NCBI GenBank assembly: GCA_008921705.1
Contig: VFFE01007109.1
Location: forward strand, 921,989-985,988
DNA: 64,000 nt
Source of the DNA: Burhinus oedicnemus
Taxonomy: Eukaryota; Chordata; Aves; Charadriiformes; Burhinidae
Reading direction: 5' to 3'
Position 1 is the first letter of the stretch; every line of letters begins with the position of its first letter. This document shows positions 39,275 through 50,700 of this stretch, piece by piece. The notes under the pieces were generated by a model. That model made no database searches. It was not told the DNA's origin and worked only from the letters and a program-made list of their open reading frames with translations. The position numbers were made by a program, and so were the translations under genes.

Positions 39275-39327
39275 GTGTGAACTTCATATTTTCTGCCTGA
39301 AACTAGGTTACAGCTGAAGAGATCAAG
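39275..39327 (+). other. AGTR1: AGTR1 5' UTR segment of the coding exon
   Basis: Begins after the acceptor TCCTAG|GTGTG, with the AG at 39273-39274 and a pyrimidine tract before it. The 53 bases before the start codon contain no ATG, so the receptor ATG is the first start codon in a transcript made of exon 1 plus this exon. Confidence 0.65.
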
Positions 39328-40377
39328 ATGATTCCAAATTACTCTACTGAAGAAAGCGTTAAAAGAATCCATGTCGACTGTCCCATTTCAGGAAGGCACA
39401 GTTACATCTACGTTATGGTTCCAACTGTTTACAGCATCATCTTTATCATAGGCATATTTGGGAACAGTCTGGTCGTTATTGTTATTTACTGCTACATGAA
39501 ATTAAAAACAGTAGCCAGCATCTTTCTTCTAAACCTGGCACTGGCCGACTTGTGTTTTTTAATAACTCTGCCACTCTGGGCAGCCTACACGGCCATGGAG
39601 TACCAGTGGCCTTTTGGCAACTGTTTATGTAAGTTAGCATCAGCGGGGATAAGTTTCAACCTGTACGCCAGCGTGTTCCTCCTCACATGCCTTAGTATTG
39701 ACCGGTACCTGGCCATAGTACATCCAGTGAAGTCCCGAATTCGACGTACCATGTTTGTTGCCAGAATAACTTGCATTGCCATCTGGCTTCTTGCCGGTGT
39801 GGCCAGTTTGCCAGTCATCATTCACCGTAATATATTCTTTGCTGAGAACTTGAACATGACAGTCTGCGGTTTTCGGTATGACAACAATAACACAACGCTC
39901 CGGGTCGGATTGGGTTTATCCAAAAATTTGCTGGGCTTTTTAATTCCTTTTCTGATCATATTAACAAGCTACACCTTAATTTGGAAGACTCTGAAGAAGG
40001 CATATCAAATTCAAAAAAATAAGACTAGAAATGATGATATTTTTAAGATGATTGTGGCGATAGTATTTTTCTTCTTCTTTTCCTGGATTCCTCATCAAGT
40101 GTTCACTTTTCTGGATGTATTAATTCAATTACACGTAATAACAGACTGCAAAATCACTGATATTGTGGATACCGCTATGCCATTCACCATTTGCATTGCT
40201 TACTTTAACAACTGTTTGAATCCATTTTTTTATGTTTTTTTTGGAAAAAACTTTAAAAAATACTTCCTTCAGCTAATAAAATACATTCCACCCAATGTCA
40301 GCACACATCCAAGCCTAACGACAAAAATGAGCTCGCTCTCATATCGGCCACCAGAAAAATATACACTTGCCCACTAA
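39328..40377 (+). CDS. AGTR1: Type-1 angiotensin II receptor (AT1), class A GPCR
   Basis: Plasma-membrane receptor for angiotensin II that signals mainly through Gq/11 to phospholipase C, driving vasoconstriction, aldosterone release and salt balance. The 349-residue frame lies in one exon, as in other vertebrates. Visible hallmarks in family numbering: N-glycosylation sites N4, N176 and N188; disulfide pairs C18-C274 and C101-C180; D74 of the sodium site; N111; DRY at 125-127; ligand-contact residues Y35, W84, R167, K199, D281 and Y292; W253 and H256 in TM6; N295; NPFFY at 298-302; helix 8 with YIPP at 319-322; and a Ser/Thr-rich tail at 325-338. Seven hydrophobic segments are evident. The start has a good context (A at -3) and no upstream ATG in its exon. 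Oddity: it stops 10 residues short of the usual 359; codon 344 onward reads KYTLAH, unlike the family tail, consistent with a +1 shift in the A-run at 40355-40359. An extra cysteine, C99, sits next to C101. Confidence 0.98.
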   Translation: MIPNYSTEESVKRIHVDCPISGRHSYIYVMVPTVYSIIFIIGIFGNSLVVIVIYCYMKLKTVASIFLLNLALADLCFLITLPLWAAYTAMEYQWPFGNCLCKLASAGISFNLYASVFLLTCLSIDRYLAIVHPVKSRIRRTMFVARITCIAIWLLAGVASLPVIIHRNIFFAENLNMTVCGFRYDNNNTTLRVGLGLSKNLLGFLIPFLIILTSYTLIWKTLKKAYQIQKNKTRNDDIFKMIVAIVFFFFFSWIPHQVFTFLDVLIQLHVITDCKITDIVDTAMPFTICIAYFNNCLNPFFYVFFGKNFKKYFLQLIKYIPPNVSTHPSLTTKMSSLSYRPPEKYTLAH

Positions 40378-41028
40378 AAAGACTGCTGGGTCTTGACACC
40401 AAGTGATGCGTTTTGCAATATACGGTTTTTGAACAACCTTGTGAACGAAGCAGCAAGAATGACAAAATTCCTCTGCAGTCCTGAACATCACAGCTTACTG
40501 CTCATTACAGAAACATTAGATCACCTCAGAGAAATCATACTGTAAAGATTTAGCAGTGGCATTTTATGTTACATTTTGAAGAGGACTGTTTGGTTTTCAT
40601 TTTGTTTTTCTTTACCGAAAGCAGCGTAAGTGGTGGACAGGCATGTCAGAGTTTCTGTCAGCATCCTGCCATTTACTCAGAACTACAAAAGAAGGGTACA
40701 GAAGACTCCTAAGCTCAGAGATCTTTTTAAGGGAAAAGCTTGTATAAATTACATGAATTATGAAGGACCTGTTTTGCACATACATGAGCTGTTCCAAGTT
40801 TTGTTCAAGGAGCTGATGGAGCTACACTGCTTGTTTTGTTGTGTTTTTTTTTTAATGACATAAATGTCATACCGTCATATTTATAATACATTTTCAAATA
40901 TATGCTATATAGAGAGGCCCAATTTTAAACTCAAATGGAAATTTAAGCTCCTAGAAATTGGTCTCATTCTGATTTAGGCTACTATTTTTCGTTTTAAAAA
41001 ATAGCAAAATTTTCATAATAATATATGC

Positions 41029-41034
41029 AATAAA
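41029..41034 (+). terminator. AGTR1: Proximal poly(A) signal AATAAA
   Basis: Canonical hexamer ~650 bases after the stop codon, with a variant ATTAAA at 41049-41054. The downstream sequence is A/T-rich with no clear G/T-rich element, so this looks the weaker of the two sites. Confidence 0.5.
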
Positions 41035-41042
41035 ATGCAGAT

Positions 41043-41051
41043 TTATTTATT
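41043..41051 (+). promoter_or_regulatory. AGTR1: AU-rich element nonamer TTATTTATT
   Basis: Matches the UUAUUUA(U/A)(U/A) instability nonamer, within two overlapping ATTTA pentamers. It lies past the proximal poly(A) signal, so mainly the longer transcript would carry it. Confidence 0.45.
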
Positions 41052-41174
41052 AAATATAAAAGAAATATAATTTTAGATTTATATTCCTACTCATAGATTT
41101 CAAACATTGCTTCATAAACGCACATTTATATCCCAGTGGGTATTTTTATAGTAGTTTAAAAAAAAAAAGTATAT

Positions 41175-41188
41175 ACACACACACACAC
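41175..41188. repeat. (AC)7 microsatellite
   Basis: Seven AC units, after a short ATAT run, in the distal 3' UTR between the two poly(A) signals. Confidence 0.9.
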
Positions 41189-41283
41189 AAATGGGTTCCC
41201 TAACCTTTCCTCATGATATGCCACGCTGACTTTGAAGAACGTTACTTATGGAGTGGGTTGACTCCATACTCTATGTGACTAAA

Positions 41284-41289
41284 AATAAA
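41284..41289 (+). terminator. AGTR1: Distal poly(A) signal AATAAA
   Basis: Canonical hexamer followed 20-44 bases on by a G/T-rich stretch (41309-41333, with 'gttctggga' and 'gaggtgttt'), the normal arrangement for cleavage near 41300-41312. Likely the main 3' end of AGTR1. Confidence 0.6.
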
Positions 41290-43475
41290 ATTCTGTATTT
41301 GAAAACATGAGTTCTGGGACAGAGGTGTTTAGAAAACTTCAAACTATTTTTGTATAATAACCAGTGCACTCTATGAGAGAAATCACTAACTAATCAAATC
41401 CACTCAATTTTTCAAATTGCTGGACATTTAATAAACTGTGAGTTAATAAACTCACATTCTGATAAGCAAACACGCTTGTATGACAGTTTAAAAAGTAATC
41501 CTTTTAGTCACATCACAAGAGATCCAAGACCAAACTTTAGTCTTGGCTTTTATGTAATTACTCTCCATTTATACAAAACTAAGCCTAGAGTATTTGCTCC
41601 CTGTAGAACTTTTTTTTGTGTATATGCAATGAATTCAAATTTATACTAGCATAAATCAGAACAGAAGTCTGGTTTAAACTCTCTGTACAAATGACAGGGG
41701 AATGCTGATAAGCACTGCAGGAAGTTTTAATTAATGATATCTTCATATGTCCTTTGCACCTCAAACAACGAACTCCAGAAAATATTTATTCTTGATTTAC
41801 ACTCATTTATTGTCTTCAAAGATAATGAATTCATAAATGCTTTTTGACATAGTAAAACTTAAGAAAAATTCCTAAACTTTACATGTATCACATAGACAGT
41901 TACATGACCCTTATGAATTTGCAATATTTGTGATCTTCAAAAGTATACATCTACTGCGGCTTTGTCTCAGGTAGCAAGTGGTTGGATTATCCATATTTTA
42001 TGATTATCAGTCTCTTGCATATAAACAAATATAATTTTAAGTTATTTTTTACTTTAGGAAATTATTTCAAATCAAAACACAACAAAAAAGTTATTTCTGT
42101 AGTTTAATACTTTTTACGAAAAAACGTGGCTACAACCAGGTCTGGGAATCTTGTGCCTCTTCCTGTTCTTTCATTCACTTATTTTAAGGCAAGTTTCTTC
42201 ACTTTTACGTTTGTTCTTCCAGCTGCAAAATGGGAACGATCTCTACTTAAATATGTCACAAGGCGCTGTGAGGATTCACTAAAACTTCTAAAGCTGCATG
42301 TTAAAAAAAACGCTTTTTCATTGAAGGTTTAAGTTAATTTAATTGCAAGCTAGTATCTCAGAATTTGCAACCTGAATGTGTTATTTAAAGACACAGTTAA
42401 ATTATTCCTATTATACATAGTGCTTTATATTTCGCTTATATCGACCCTTACAAGTGAGGCAGCCGTTGTTTAAAAATTAATATGGTAATAGTCCCGTGCA
42501 TTATAAAAAGCATCCACTACCGTACCACCGCCTCAGCACTCTGTAAGCTGACGAAGGACTGACAGAGCCTGCCATTTATCTGTATGATATTTTGTTCGTG
42601 TACACATGTGCACATGCCGAGCAGCGTCGGGAGCTTCCCCTGGCAGCAGCAGATCTGTCTCAGACATAATTCAGTGTGCTGTGCTTGCCACCTGCTGGAT
42701 GCAGCCACAAATTTGGTTTTCATCTCAAAAGTTATTATAGGAAGAGACAGCAATATTTCCCTGCCTCCTGATGGATCTGGAGATCTTTACCTGTGGCAAA
42801 ACTCCTGTAGAAATGTAATACAAACTTGTCCACCTGGGAGGCAGTTAACTTCCTTGACAGAGGCTAAGCAAGTACTTTCTCATCACCTGCTGATGACACC
42901 TTCGGTCACTGAAATCCAGTGTCCCCAACGACCACAATAAGTAGCTTATTTGCAAAACATTGATTGCATTACTACAAGAGCCACCCCAAAGAGAAGCAGT
43001 ATATGTATGTATAAAAGTAAAAATCAAAGCATATTTGTGCAAGTGATAACTACTTAGCTGAAAGGACTCATTTTTCACCAAGAAGAAAAAGCAGAATCAG
43101 TAGTGACTGTGAGCGGTACAAATGGCTGTATTACAGTGGAAAACAGAAGAGAAGCCATTGGTTAGTGATTTTGATCATTTCATGCCAGATCTGCGTTTCT
43201 AAGAGACTGTGTATCCTAGGCTGCTGGTGCCACCTGTGCCTACCTGCGTCATGGGAAAAAGCACGAACATGCACGTTCAGCTGGGTTGCTGCAGGAAAGG
43301 CAGGAAGAGATTGCAGCTGGTGTGCTTTGAAGGCAAGACTGACCTTGAATTGACAGGCAAAGAAAGTGGAGGGCAAAGCTGCTGTTAAATTACGCTGGGA
43401 AATTTTTGTTCTCCTAAGGGGTAGGAAAATGGTCATCGGCTGCCAAATATAGTGGAGCCTAGTTTAGTATTTCCT

Positions 43476-43537
43476 TAAAAAAAGAAACCTCCACATACAC
43501 CCAAAAAACCACCACAACAACAAAAAAATAACCCAAC
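43476..43537. repeat. A/C-rich low-complexity tract
   Basis: About 60 bases almost free of T and G, with ACC and AAC units. Similar in composition to the tract at 5438-5569. Confidence 0.75.
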
Positions 43538-46190
43538 AGGCAAATCAATAGATACTGAAAAGTATCCAGAGGCAAAACTCATCAGCAACTCTAACTGGGC
43601 AGCAGCAGAGAGCAAACTCTTTTGGAGCACGGAGTTACTGCGTACAGCCTGCAGTTTCGGGCATCCCCACAAAGCCCCGAACTGACAGCCAACTGAAGAG
43701 TCCCCATTTCCCTCAGCACAACAACTTCCATCAGGCATCTAGCTGCAACAAACGCAGGTGCTGAGAAAGACATTGTTGCTGAGCCTTATGGTCCCCTGCC
43801 CACCTACTTGCTGAAAATACCGTGCCGGAGACCTGTGCGGGGGCTGTGCAGAGCAGCAGCGTGACAGAGTGCAGGATCTGGCTGCTGCTGCGGACCCTTG
43901 GCTGTACGATCTCTGGTTCTTACTGAGGTGCAGGTAGGAGAAGGCCAGAGTATCCTTTGGTGCAAGAACCTGCTCCTTGTCAACAGAAGAGGAGGGAGTA
44001 AGATTTGGCTCTATATGACTTTGTCACCTTTGGGAAACTCTGGGTTGAGCCATCTTAATATCAAAATAAGAACTAGCTATGTACCTTTGAGAACTAACTC
44101 CCACTATCTGTTATTTTAAAAAGAATTATCCAAAATGCTTTTCATTCTCAGGATGACCAAAGTAAAATACTTGACAAACTTTTAGTCTGTCCCTGTACTC
44201 TCCTGGTGTGAGGAACTCAAGCCAGTATTAATGGGGACAGCATATAGCTAACCCTAAATACAGGGATCACTACTCCTAATCTATCACAATTATATTCTGT
44301 TGACTTGTTTGAATGTATACTTTCTTTCTGCTGGCAGAATAATTACTAAATCACATTATGTTTGACATACACATGCATAATATTTATTTCTATTTATTGT
44401 GTGATAGTACTTTACGTGACTCATGTTTCATGCTCTGTTCTCTACTTGCTTGCCCATTATATGCCTATCCTAAGTCATACTATATAATCTGCACTGGTTA
44501 GCCTGAATTCCAACAAAACAATTACAGATACAGTAGGGATTAATTGGGCTTTCAGCTTAATTTTCTCACGTTTCCATTGTTAATCAAGATATTGCAGAGT
44601 AAGTACAAGGCCAAATGTCCTTTATCAGAACTATTATTTAGGTGATGGTTTTCATTATCCACTTGAAATTGTGACATCAGCAGAGAATATAGTAGGATTC
44701 CCAGGTTTTGTTTAGTTTTGCTTACACAGCTTTGGCAATGATTTATCTTACTGACCTTTTTAAGTATACTGAAATGCAAGTATTCCCAGGGAGAAGTTTG
44801 CAATGGAAAGGAGAAACAAATACTTGGGAGAAGGCAGAAGAAGGCCTAAAGCAAGGACTTGCTGATTTTGGAAATATTTACGTTAAATGTAAATACTTAA
44901 TTATATTTTTGCAACAGATCAAAAAAGAAAAAAAAGAACCTAAGAATAAATCTTTTGGCTAAGTAGTAGAAACTTCCAGAAAGTTTTTGAGAGGTTTCTT
45001 AATAACGTCCTGCTCAGTTTGGAACATATCAAACCATTCTTACCCTTCTCACAAGGTCAGGGTCTCCAGCTCTGCTGTTCTACTTCACATTACAGGCTTG
45101 GCCAGACCATCATCCCACCAGCTTGTGCAAAGTGATGAGGTTGTTCTATCAATCACTGAGTCCATTTCAACAGCGACCTCACTACCAAGGCTGAACTAAC
45201 AAATCCTCAATGTTAATGGCAGAACTGTCAAGCTCATCGTCACTGGTGAGTTCTGCAGACGTGGCTGGACACTCAAGAAATAGGTACAGATCACATTTGA
45301 GAACAGCATTGTGTGATCTTTTTAGTGGACTAGTACCATGGCCTGCAGTTTTAAAAGTACTTGGTAAATTAAGTAACAAGAACTAGATATTATTTTCTTT
45401 TAAATATTTTTGTGCAGTCATAAGTTGTGAAGTGATGGATGTTAATGTTTTCTATTTCAGTAGAAATTGTTTTATATTGTAGAAGTTTACTACTATGATA
45501 TAAGAACTTTTATTGTCTGAAGTATTACATGTTATCCATAGATGTCTTTGTGAAAGCCATCTCCACTGCTGTATTAATCCACCCAAAGCAGAGATACGTT
45601 TCTGTATTATTGTAAGTACTACACTATTATCAGTATGTTATAGCTATATATCTTAGACAATATCATCCTTACCAAAGTATTTCTGTTTAATGCTGTAATA
45701 TTTTATATGACCATTCCTCGTTCCTTTTAACTCAAAGTCTAACCTAGCTCCCTCTAAACTCTTGAGAGGAACAGGCTGTGTCTGCAATTCATAGTGGAAA
45801 GGCTACCAGGCTAGCTCCAAAAATCACATGTAGAACAGCAGTGCAGTAATTCCTTGTGTTTCCCAGAAATGTCTAAGCTAATAGTTTCCTTGGAGTGGAT
45901 ACTTAACAAAATTGCTAATTTTCCTATATACAGGTTAGAGTTTAAGGCAGAATTTAGGCGTAACTTTTTAGAAGCTAAATTAAACAGATTTACCCAGAAC
46001 ATTGTGAGAAATACAGGATCACGTTACGTTATGAGTAGTGGCCCTGAAAAGCTAGACTCAGGCTGCCTGTAGCTGATGGAAATATATCCACTTACTGAGA
46101 ATAAACTTTAGTGTTTCTAAGCAGTGCCACATTGTACAGTGGCTTCAGTAGAAACAAGATCAGGTTCCACCGTAATAAGAGGCGATTCAT

Positions 46191-46235
46191 GGTTTGTTTT
46201 TTGGGTTTGTTTTGGTTTGGTTTGGTTTCTTTTTC
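46191..46235. repeat. (GGTTT)n-like tract
   Basis: Successive GGTTT, GGGTTTG and TTTTGG units over ~45 bases. Not a telomeric TTAGGG array. Confidence 0.8.
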
Positions 46236-46662
46236 CAAAAGAATGTAAGAATGGATCACATATTTCCATTTTGAATTTGTATAAAAATAAAATTGAATTT
46301 AATCTTGCATATCCCTAGTTTGCCCGACTTCATGCTCTATTCGATAGTATCACACCCTGGAAAAAAGTGAAAAACAGTTAAAGGCTGGGCCTATGAAATT
46401 TTATAGCTTATCTACTGAATAACTTACTTATTTTCTATGTATTTTAATTATTCCTCATCTCTATATATTGGCAGTGCTGTGAGGCTACAGTCAAGCGCAG
46501 GCCCTAGTGCAGGAGCAGGTATACATACACAGAGAGACATACCATCCCTTGAAGCTTTTCAGCCTTATCAGAGAGTGAAAAATTGTTAGAATAGGGTGGA
46601 AAGCAAAGACTGTTGCTGAACAAATACAAAACTGAGAAGATATTTCACCCTGCCATTAAATT

Positions 46663-46696
46663 AAAAAAAAAAAAAACCTACCTAATTTTTTTTTTT
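46663..46696. repeat. Poly-A (14) followed by poly-T (11), hairpin-capable
   Basis: Fourteen A, a 9-base spacer and eleven T can pair as a weak AT hairpin. Seen directly; no function proposed. Confidence 0.7.
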
Positions 46697-46968
46697 AAAA
46701 CCACAGCGAGCCAAAAAGCTTCTGTCTCATTGAAAATATGAGAGCAAAAAGAGTAGAAAAGATAATTCTAAAAGGTTTTACGTTATGGGTGAGGAACAGC
46801 CCTGTACATACACACACACACAAAGACTTTCAAGCATCTCCAACTAATATTCTCTAGCAAATGGGAACTTGGCCATTTTTATGAAATTGAATAACTAACC
46901 AGAAATGTTTTAGTCAATGGATGTTTATAAAATGTTAGCAGCCAATTTGCCACTATTGACTTTTCTTT

Positions 46969-46969
<1 letters not shown>

Positions 46970-47013
<44 letters not shown>

Positions 47014-47033
47014 NNNNNNNNNNNNNNNNNNNN
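46970..47033. other. Poly-A run (44) and 20-N assembly gap
   Basis: Forty-four A (46970-47013) run straight into 20 N (47014-47033), after which CR1 sequence begins. The poly-A abutting the gap suggests read loss in a homopolymer; 20 N is probably a placeholder and the true gap length is unknown. The missing DNA likely includes more of the CR1 copy's 5' side, since the sequence right of the gap starts inside its ORF. Confidence 0.9.
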
Positions 47034-47715
47034 CTGGAAAGCTGCCTGGCAGAAAAGGATCTGGGGGTCCTGGTGGACAGCCGGCTGAACATGAGCCAGC
47101 AGTGCGCCCAGGTAGCCAAGAAGGCCAACGGCATCTTGGCCTGTATCAAGAATAGCGTGGCCAGCAGGAGTAGGGAAGCGATCGTGCCCCTGTACTCAGC
47201 ACTGGTGAGGCCACAGCTTGAGTACTGTGTTCAGTTTTGGGCGCCACAGTACAGGAGGGACATTGAGGTGCTGGAGCGTGTCCAGAGAAGGGCAACAAAG
47301 CTGGTGAGGGGTCTAGAGAAAATGTCTTATGAGGAGCGGCTGAAGGAATTAGGATTGTTTAGTTTGGAGAAGAGAAGGTTGAGGGAAGACCTTGTTGCTC
47401 TCTGCAACTACCTGAAAGGAGCTGGTCTCTTCTCCCAAGTAACTAGTGATAGGACAAGAGGAAATGGGTTCAAGTTGTGCCGGGGAAGGTTTAGGCTGGG
47501 CATTAGGAAAGATTTTTCACTGAAGGAGTTATCAAACATTGGAACAGGCTGCCCAGGGAGGTGGTCGAGTCACCATCCCTAGATGTGTTTAGAAGTCATG
47601 TAGATGTGGTGCTTAGAGACATGGTTTAGTGGCAGACCTGGTAGAGTAGGGTCAATGGTTGGACTGGATGATCTTAAAGGTCTGTTCCAACCTAACGATT
47701 CTGTGATTCTATGAT
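47034..47715 (+). mobile_element. CR1 LINE, 3' part, little decayed
   Basis: Plus-strand CR1 copy whose frame encodes the C-terminal ~160 residues of the reverse-transcriptase ORF, starting at the gap. Diagnostic blocks are [52 protein letters not shown] and [12 protein letters not shown] single-base frameshift near 47510 (in a T-run) throws the frame; the other frame then reads on through [10 protein letters not shown] to a stop at 47627-47629. The 3' UTR ('ggttggactggatgatctta', 'ttccaacctaacgattctgt') ends in ATTCTATGAT, the CR1 tail. With one frameshift in ~600 bases it is younger than the copy at 2.3 kb. Not a functional gene. Confidence 0.93.
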
Positions 47716-50700
47716 AAAATACACTATGGCTTGTTTGTACTTGGCAAAGCCTCGTTTTTAGTTAACCACGTCTACTTTTGTTTTTTCTACTATACATTCT
47801 CCTAACCCACAGAGAGTATTTCATGCATAGCTGTTAAGTACATTATAACAGTGGAGAAAAACACATGGGCAGTATTAAGAACGTGCTGCATAACTGTGTT
47901 AATCCCACATTGTTTTTAAATGTGTGTTTTCACAGAAAACAAAGGAGTCTCAGACTTTCTCTATATGCTTCGAATTTGGGAAATGTTTGATTTCCCAAAA
48001 GCACAGTGCAGTTCTCTCAGGCCGTCTCTACCAAATTTGAAAACAAACAAACAAGCATTCTTATGCACAAGTTTTGAATCACAATTTAAACATTATTTTT
48101 AAATTTAAACTAGATTTCTAGTCTACTATTCATTCTGCTGACTGTACATTTGGCAGGATTTTGCTGGCAGTCGTTTCTTTCTCCTTCAGAGGACCTCTTT
48201 AAGTAACAGGAGATTTTTTAATTTTTTTTTTTTTTTTTTAAACAAAATTACAAAATACACAGAATAAGAAACACTTGAAGACAAGTCAATGCAGGTGTGG
48301 TTTGTAGAGCTGCATTACACACTATCACTTTCACTACATTGAAAACGGGTAGATTTCAAACTAAGCCTATCTGAAAGGCAGGAGTTGTCTGAAGGCTCAA
48401 TATTACCTCAGGCTGTTTGAAAGGTATAAATCTTCGGGCACTACAGGAATCAGTTGCAAACATGCATTTAAGTATACTTTAAACCCTTTAATATTCTACA
48501 TTTAGACTTTCAAATTCCACCTTGTAATAGCAAGTATTGCCATTGATTTAGAGAAGTAAAGTCAAAGCAGTTCTGAAAACATTGGCCATAAACCTGTTAC
48601 AGCCGTTCCTCTGAGCAAACATTGCAGTCTAAACACTACTCCTAAGATTTCTGTAGTGCAGTACTGAAATCTGTTTTATTTCCATTTAAAATGGTATTGC
48701 TGTATGGACAAGATTATAATTGCTAGGCTGTTAAATGAGACTTTGCATTTTTAAGATTATGGAAAAAATAGAAAAATATGCAGTCACCTGGAATGCACAA
48801 TACTGAAGAGATTTAAGACTATGGGGAGGGGTACCGTGGCATGCAAATTAAATTTGTCAAACAAGCACAAACACTGGTTCACACAGAGGTCAGCTGGAAT
48901 TTTACTGTTAGCTTGAATGAAAAGACAACACTCAATTCTAAACATTCTAAAAAGTCTCACGTGCTACCATTAATTTTAGAAATGGAGCAAAAATAGCATC
49001 ATTTTATCTCCTCTTGTATAGAGATGAAAATACAGCATACAACCACAAGAAAACTACTTGCATCATCATGCCATATACACTGTGCCATCAACTAGGTGGT
49101 TCAACACAGAATAGATCAAGTCAAAATGACGGAACCAAGCATTTGATCCATCTGTTTGGAAGAGTTGTTTTAAATACAGACAAGACAATTAGAAAATACA
49201 AAAAAATTAAATACTTTATTTCCTTATGCTATAAGGCAGCTTCCTAGCCATCTTCTTTGGGTTTTTTTAGTGCACAGCACTTCTTTGTGGCATATATTAA
49301 TCAGGAAATTAACCTGATGTTATTCTGCCTCTCTATCAGAGAGTTTGAAGTCATTTGCATTAAAACCATGTACAGTGTTGCTTAGTAACACAGACAGCAG
49401 AATAAAGCCATAAATTGGGAGGAGGAAGATGAGGCAGAGGAAATCATAGCAGCATAAAAACTTTTATTGGCACTTAAGCGTATTTTTCCATGATTGAAGC
49501 AGAATTCATGAAACAATTACAACCCCATGACAAAGGCTGGTAATGATTAGCCCTTAAGAACTACTGTTATTTTCTGACTATTTGGAAGCTGGTTTTGTTT
49601 ATTTCAGGAAAGGAAACGTGAAATCTTCTTTGGACTAAAGAAAACTGAAGACACAGATTAGCACCAGCTAATTATCCAGTGCCAGCATTTCACTGAAGCT
49701 CTCACTGTAGAATAGGAGACTTACGACATAATTTATAATTGTAATTAATTCTTGTCACCCAGAGTTTTTACAGTAATAATATATACTTCAGCACCCAGTA
49801 CTTACATGTGAATTGGAAGAGGACAGAGAAATTGGAGAGATCTTTGCTCTGGTGGGGTGCTCTCCCTATCAACTCCATACAACTCCATGCTCTCACTTGG
49901 AAGAGCAGAACAGGAATTGGTGGCATAAGCACAGGAAGAAGGTGGTCGCCTCCTCTCCTGGACAGAGAAAGTGACCTGCAATACTTACCTGCTTGACAGA
50001 TGTATCTGCTTGGTTGGTTGGGATGGGGACTCTGCATTTTTACCTTGCTTTATGGTTACGTGCTGGCACATGATGTTGGGCTCTCAAAGTGGTGTTTGGA
50101 GTAAGCTGTTGTCTGCCTAAAGCTTTGAGCAATCTTTTGAAATTATAGGGTTAGGATCGGACCTTTCAAAGCTTACTGAAATAATGTGATTAAACCAAAG
50201 CCAAGATTCTAATAACATTAGAGAATACCAAGTTTCCTCTGCTTTGTTGTTGACCTCCTTGTTATGTCTAATCTTAAAATGAAATGTTGTGCAGACAAGG
50301 GGGACAAGTCCATGCATTTGCCCTGTAAATTCATTTGTATATTTATGATGCTGGATAAACAACAATATGATAAGCTGACATTTACTTAAACTCAGAAACA
50401 AGACAATATGTATTTGAGCCATTAGAAAACTATATATATATAAAAATATATATAAAAAAAAAAAATCTGAGCTTACCTCAGAACATACCCAGTCATAACA
50501 TGAACCTTTGAAGATTTCTCTTTACAAAGACCCCACCACAGTTTAAATATCCTTTTTGATAGGTAATTTTTAAACTTTTTCTGTCATCTCAAGACTAGGA
50601 AAGACAGAAGGGCTAAAACCACTTCTCCTCAAGAATTGTCATATACCACACGAAACGTGCATTTAGAAGCAAGGACAGAAAATACTACAGAAATACAAAG

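Larger units (their letters stand above)
40378..41305 (+). other. AGTR1: AGTR1 3' UTR
   Basis: AT-rich non-coding sequence after the stop. Its first 30 bases read, in the +1 frame, like the missing end of the receptor tail (see findings). It includes an AU-rich nonamer, an (AC)7 microsatellite at 41175-41188 and two poly(A) signals. The far end is estimated from the second signal and the G/T-rich stretch after it (41309-41333). Mammalian AGTR1 mRNA is known to be controlled through its 3' UTR; whether these elements act so here is inference. Confidence 0.6.
41313..46969. other. Intergenic DNA downstream of AGTR1, no gene seen
   Basis: AT-rich sequence with only short open frames. It holds an A/C-rich tract (43476-43537), a (GGTTT)n-like tract (46191-46235), adjoining poly-A/poly-T runs (46663-46696) and a short CA repeat (46811-46822). 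I looked for exons of a carboxypeptidase such as CPB1, the next gene in mammals, and saw no HAREW-type motif. Confidence 0.5.

Noticed and set aside
41437..41456. 8-bp hairpin TGTGAGTT / AACTCACA past the AGTR1 3' end
   Set aside because: Too short to stand out, and it lies beyond the likely cleavage site.
46917..47582. 221-codon open frame on the plus strand
   Set aside because: It runs through a 44-base poly-A and the N gap, so its first third is an artefact. The real content is CR1 reverse transcriptase, annotated from 47034.
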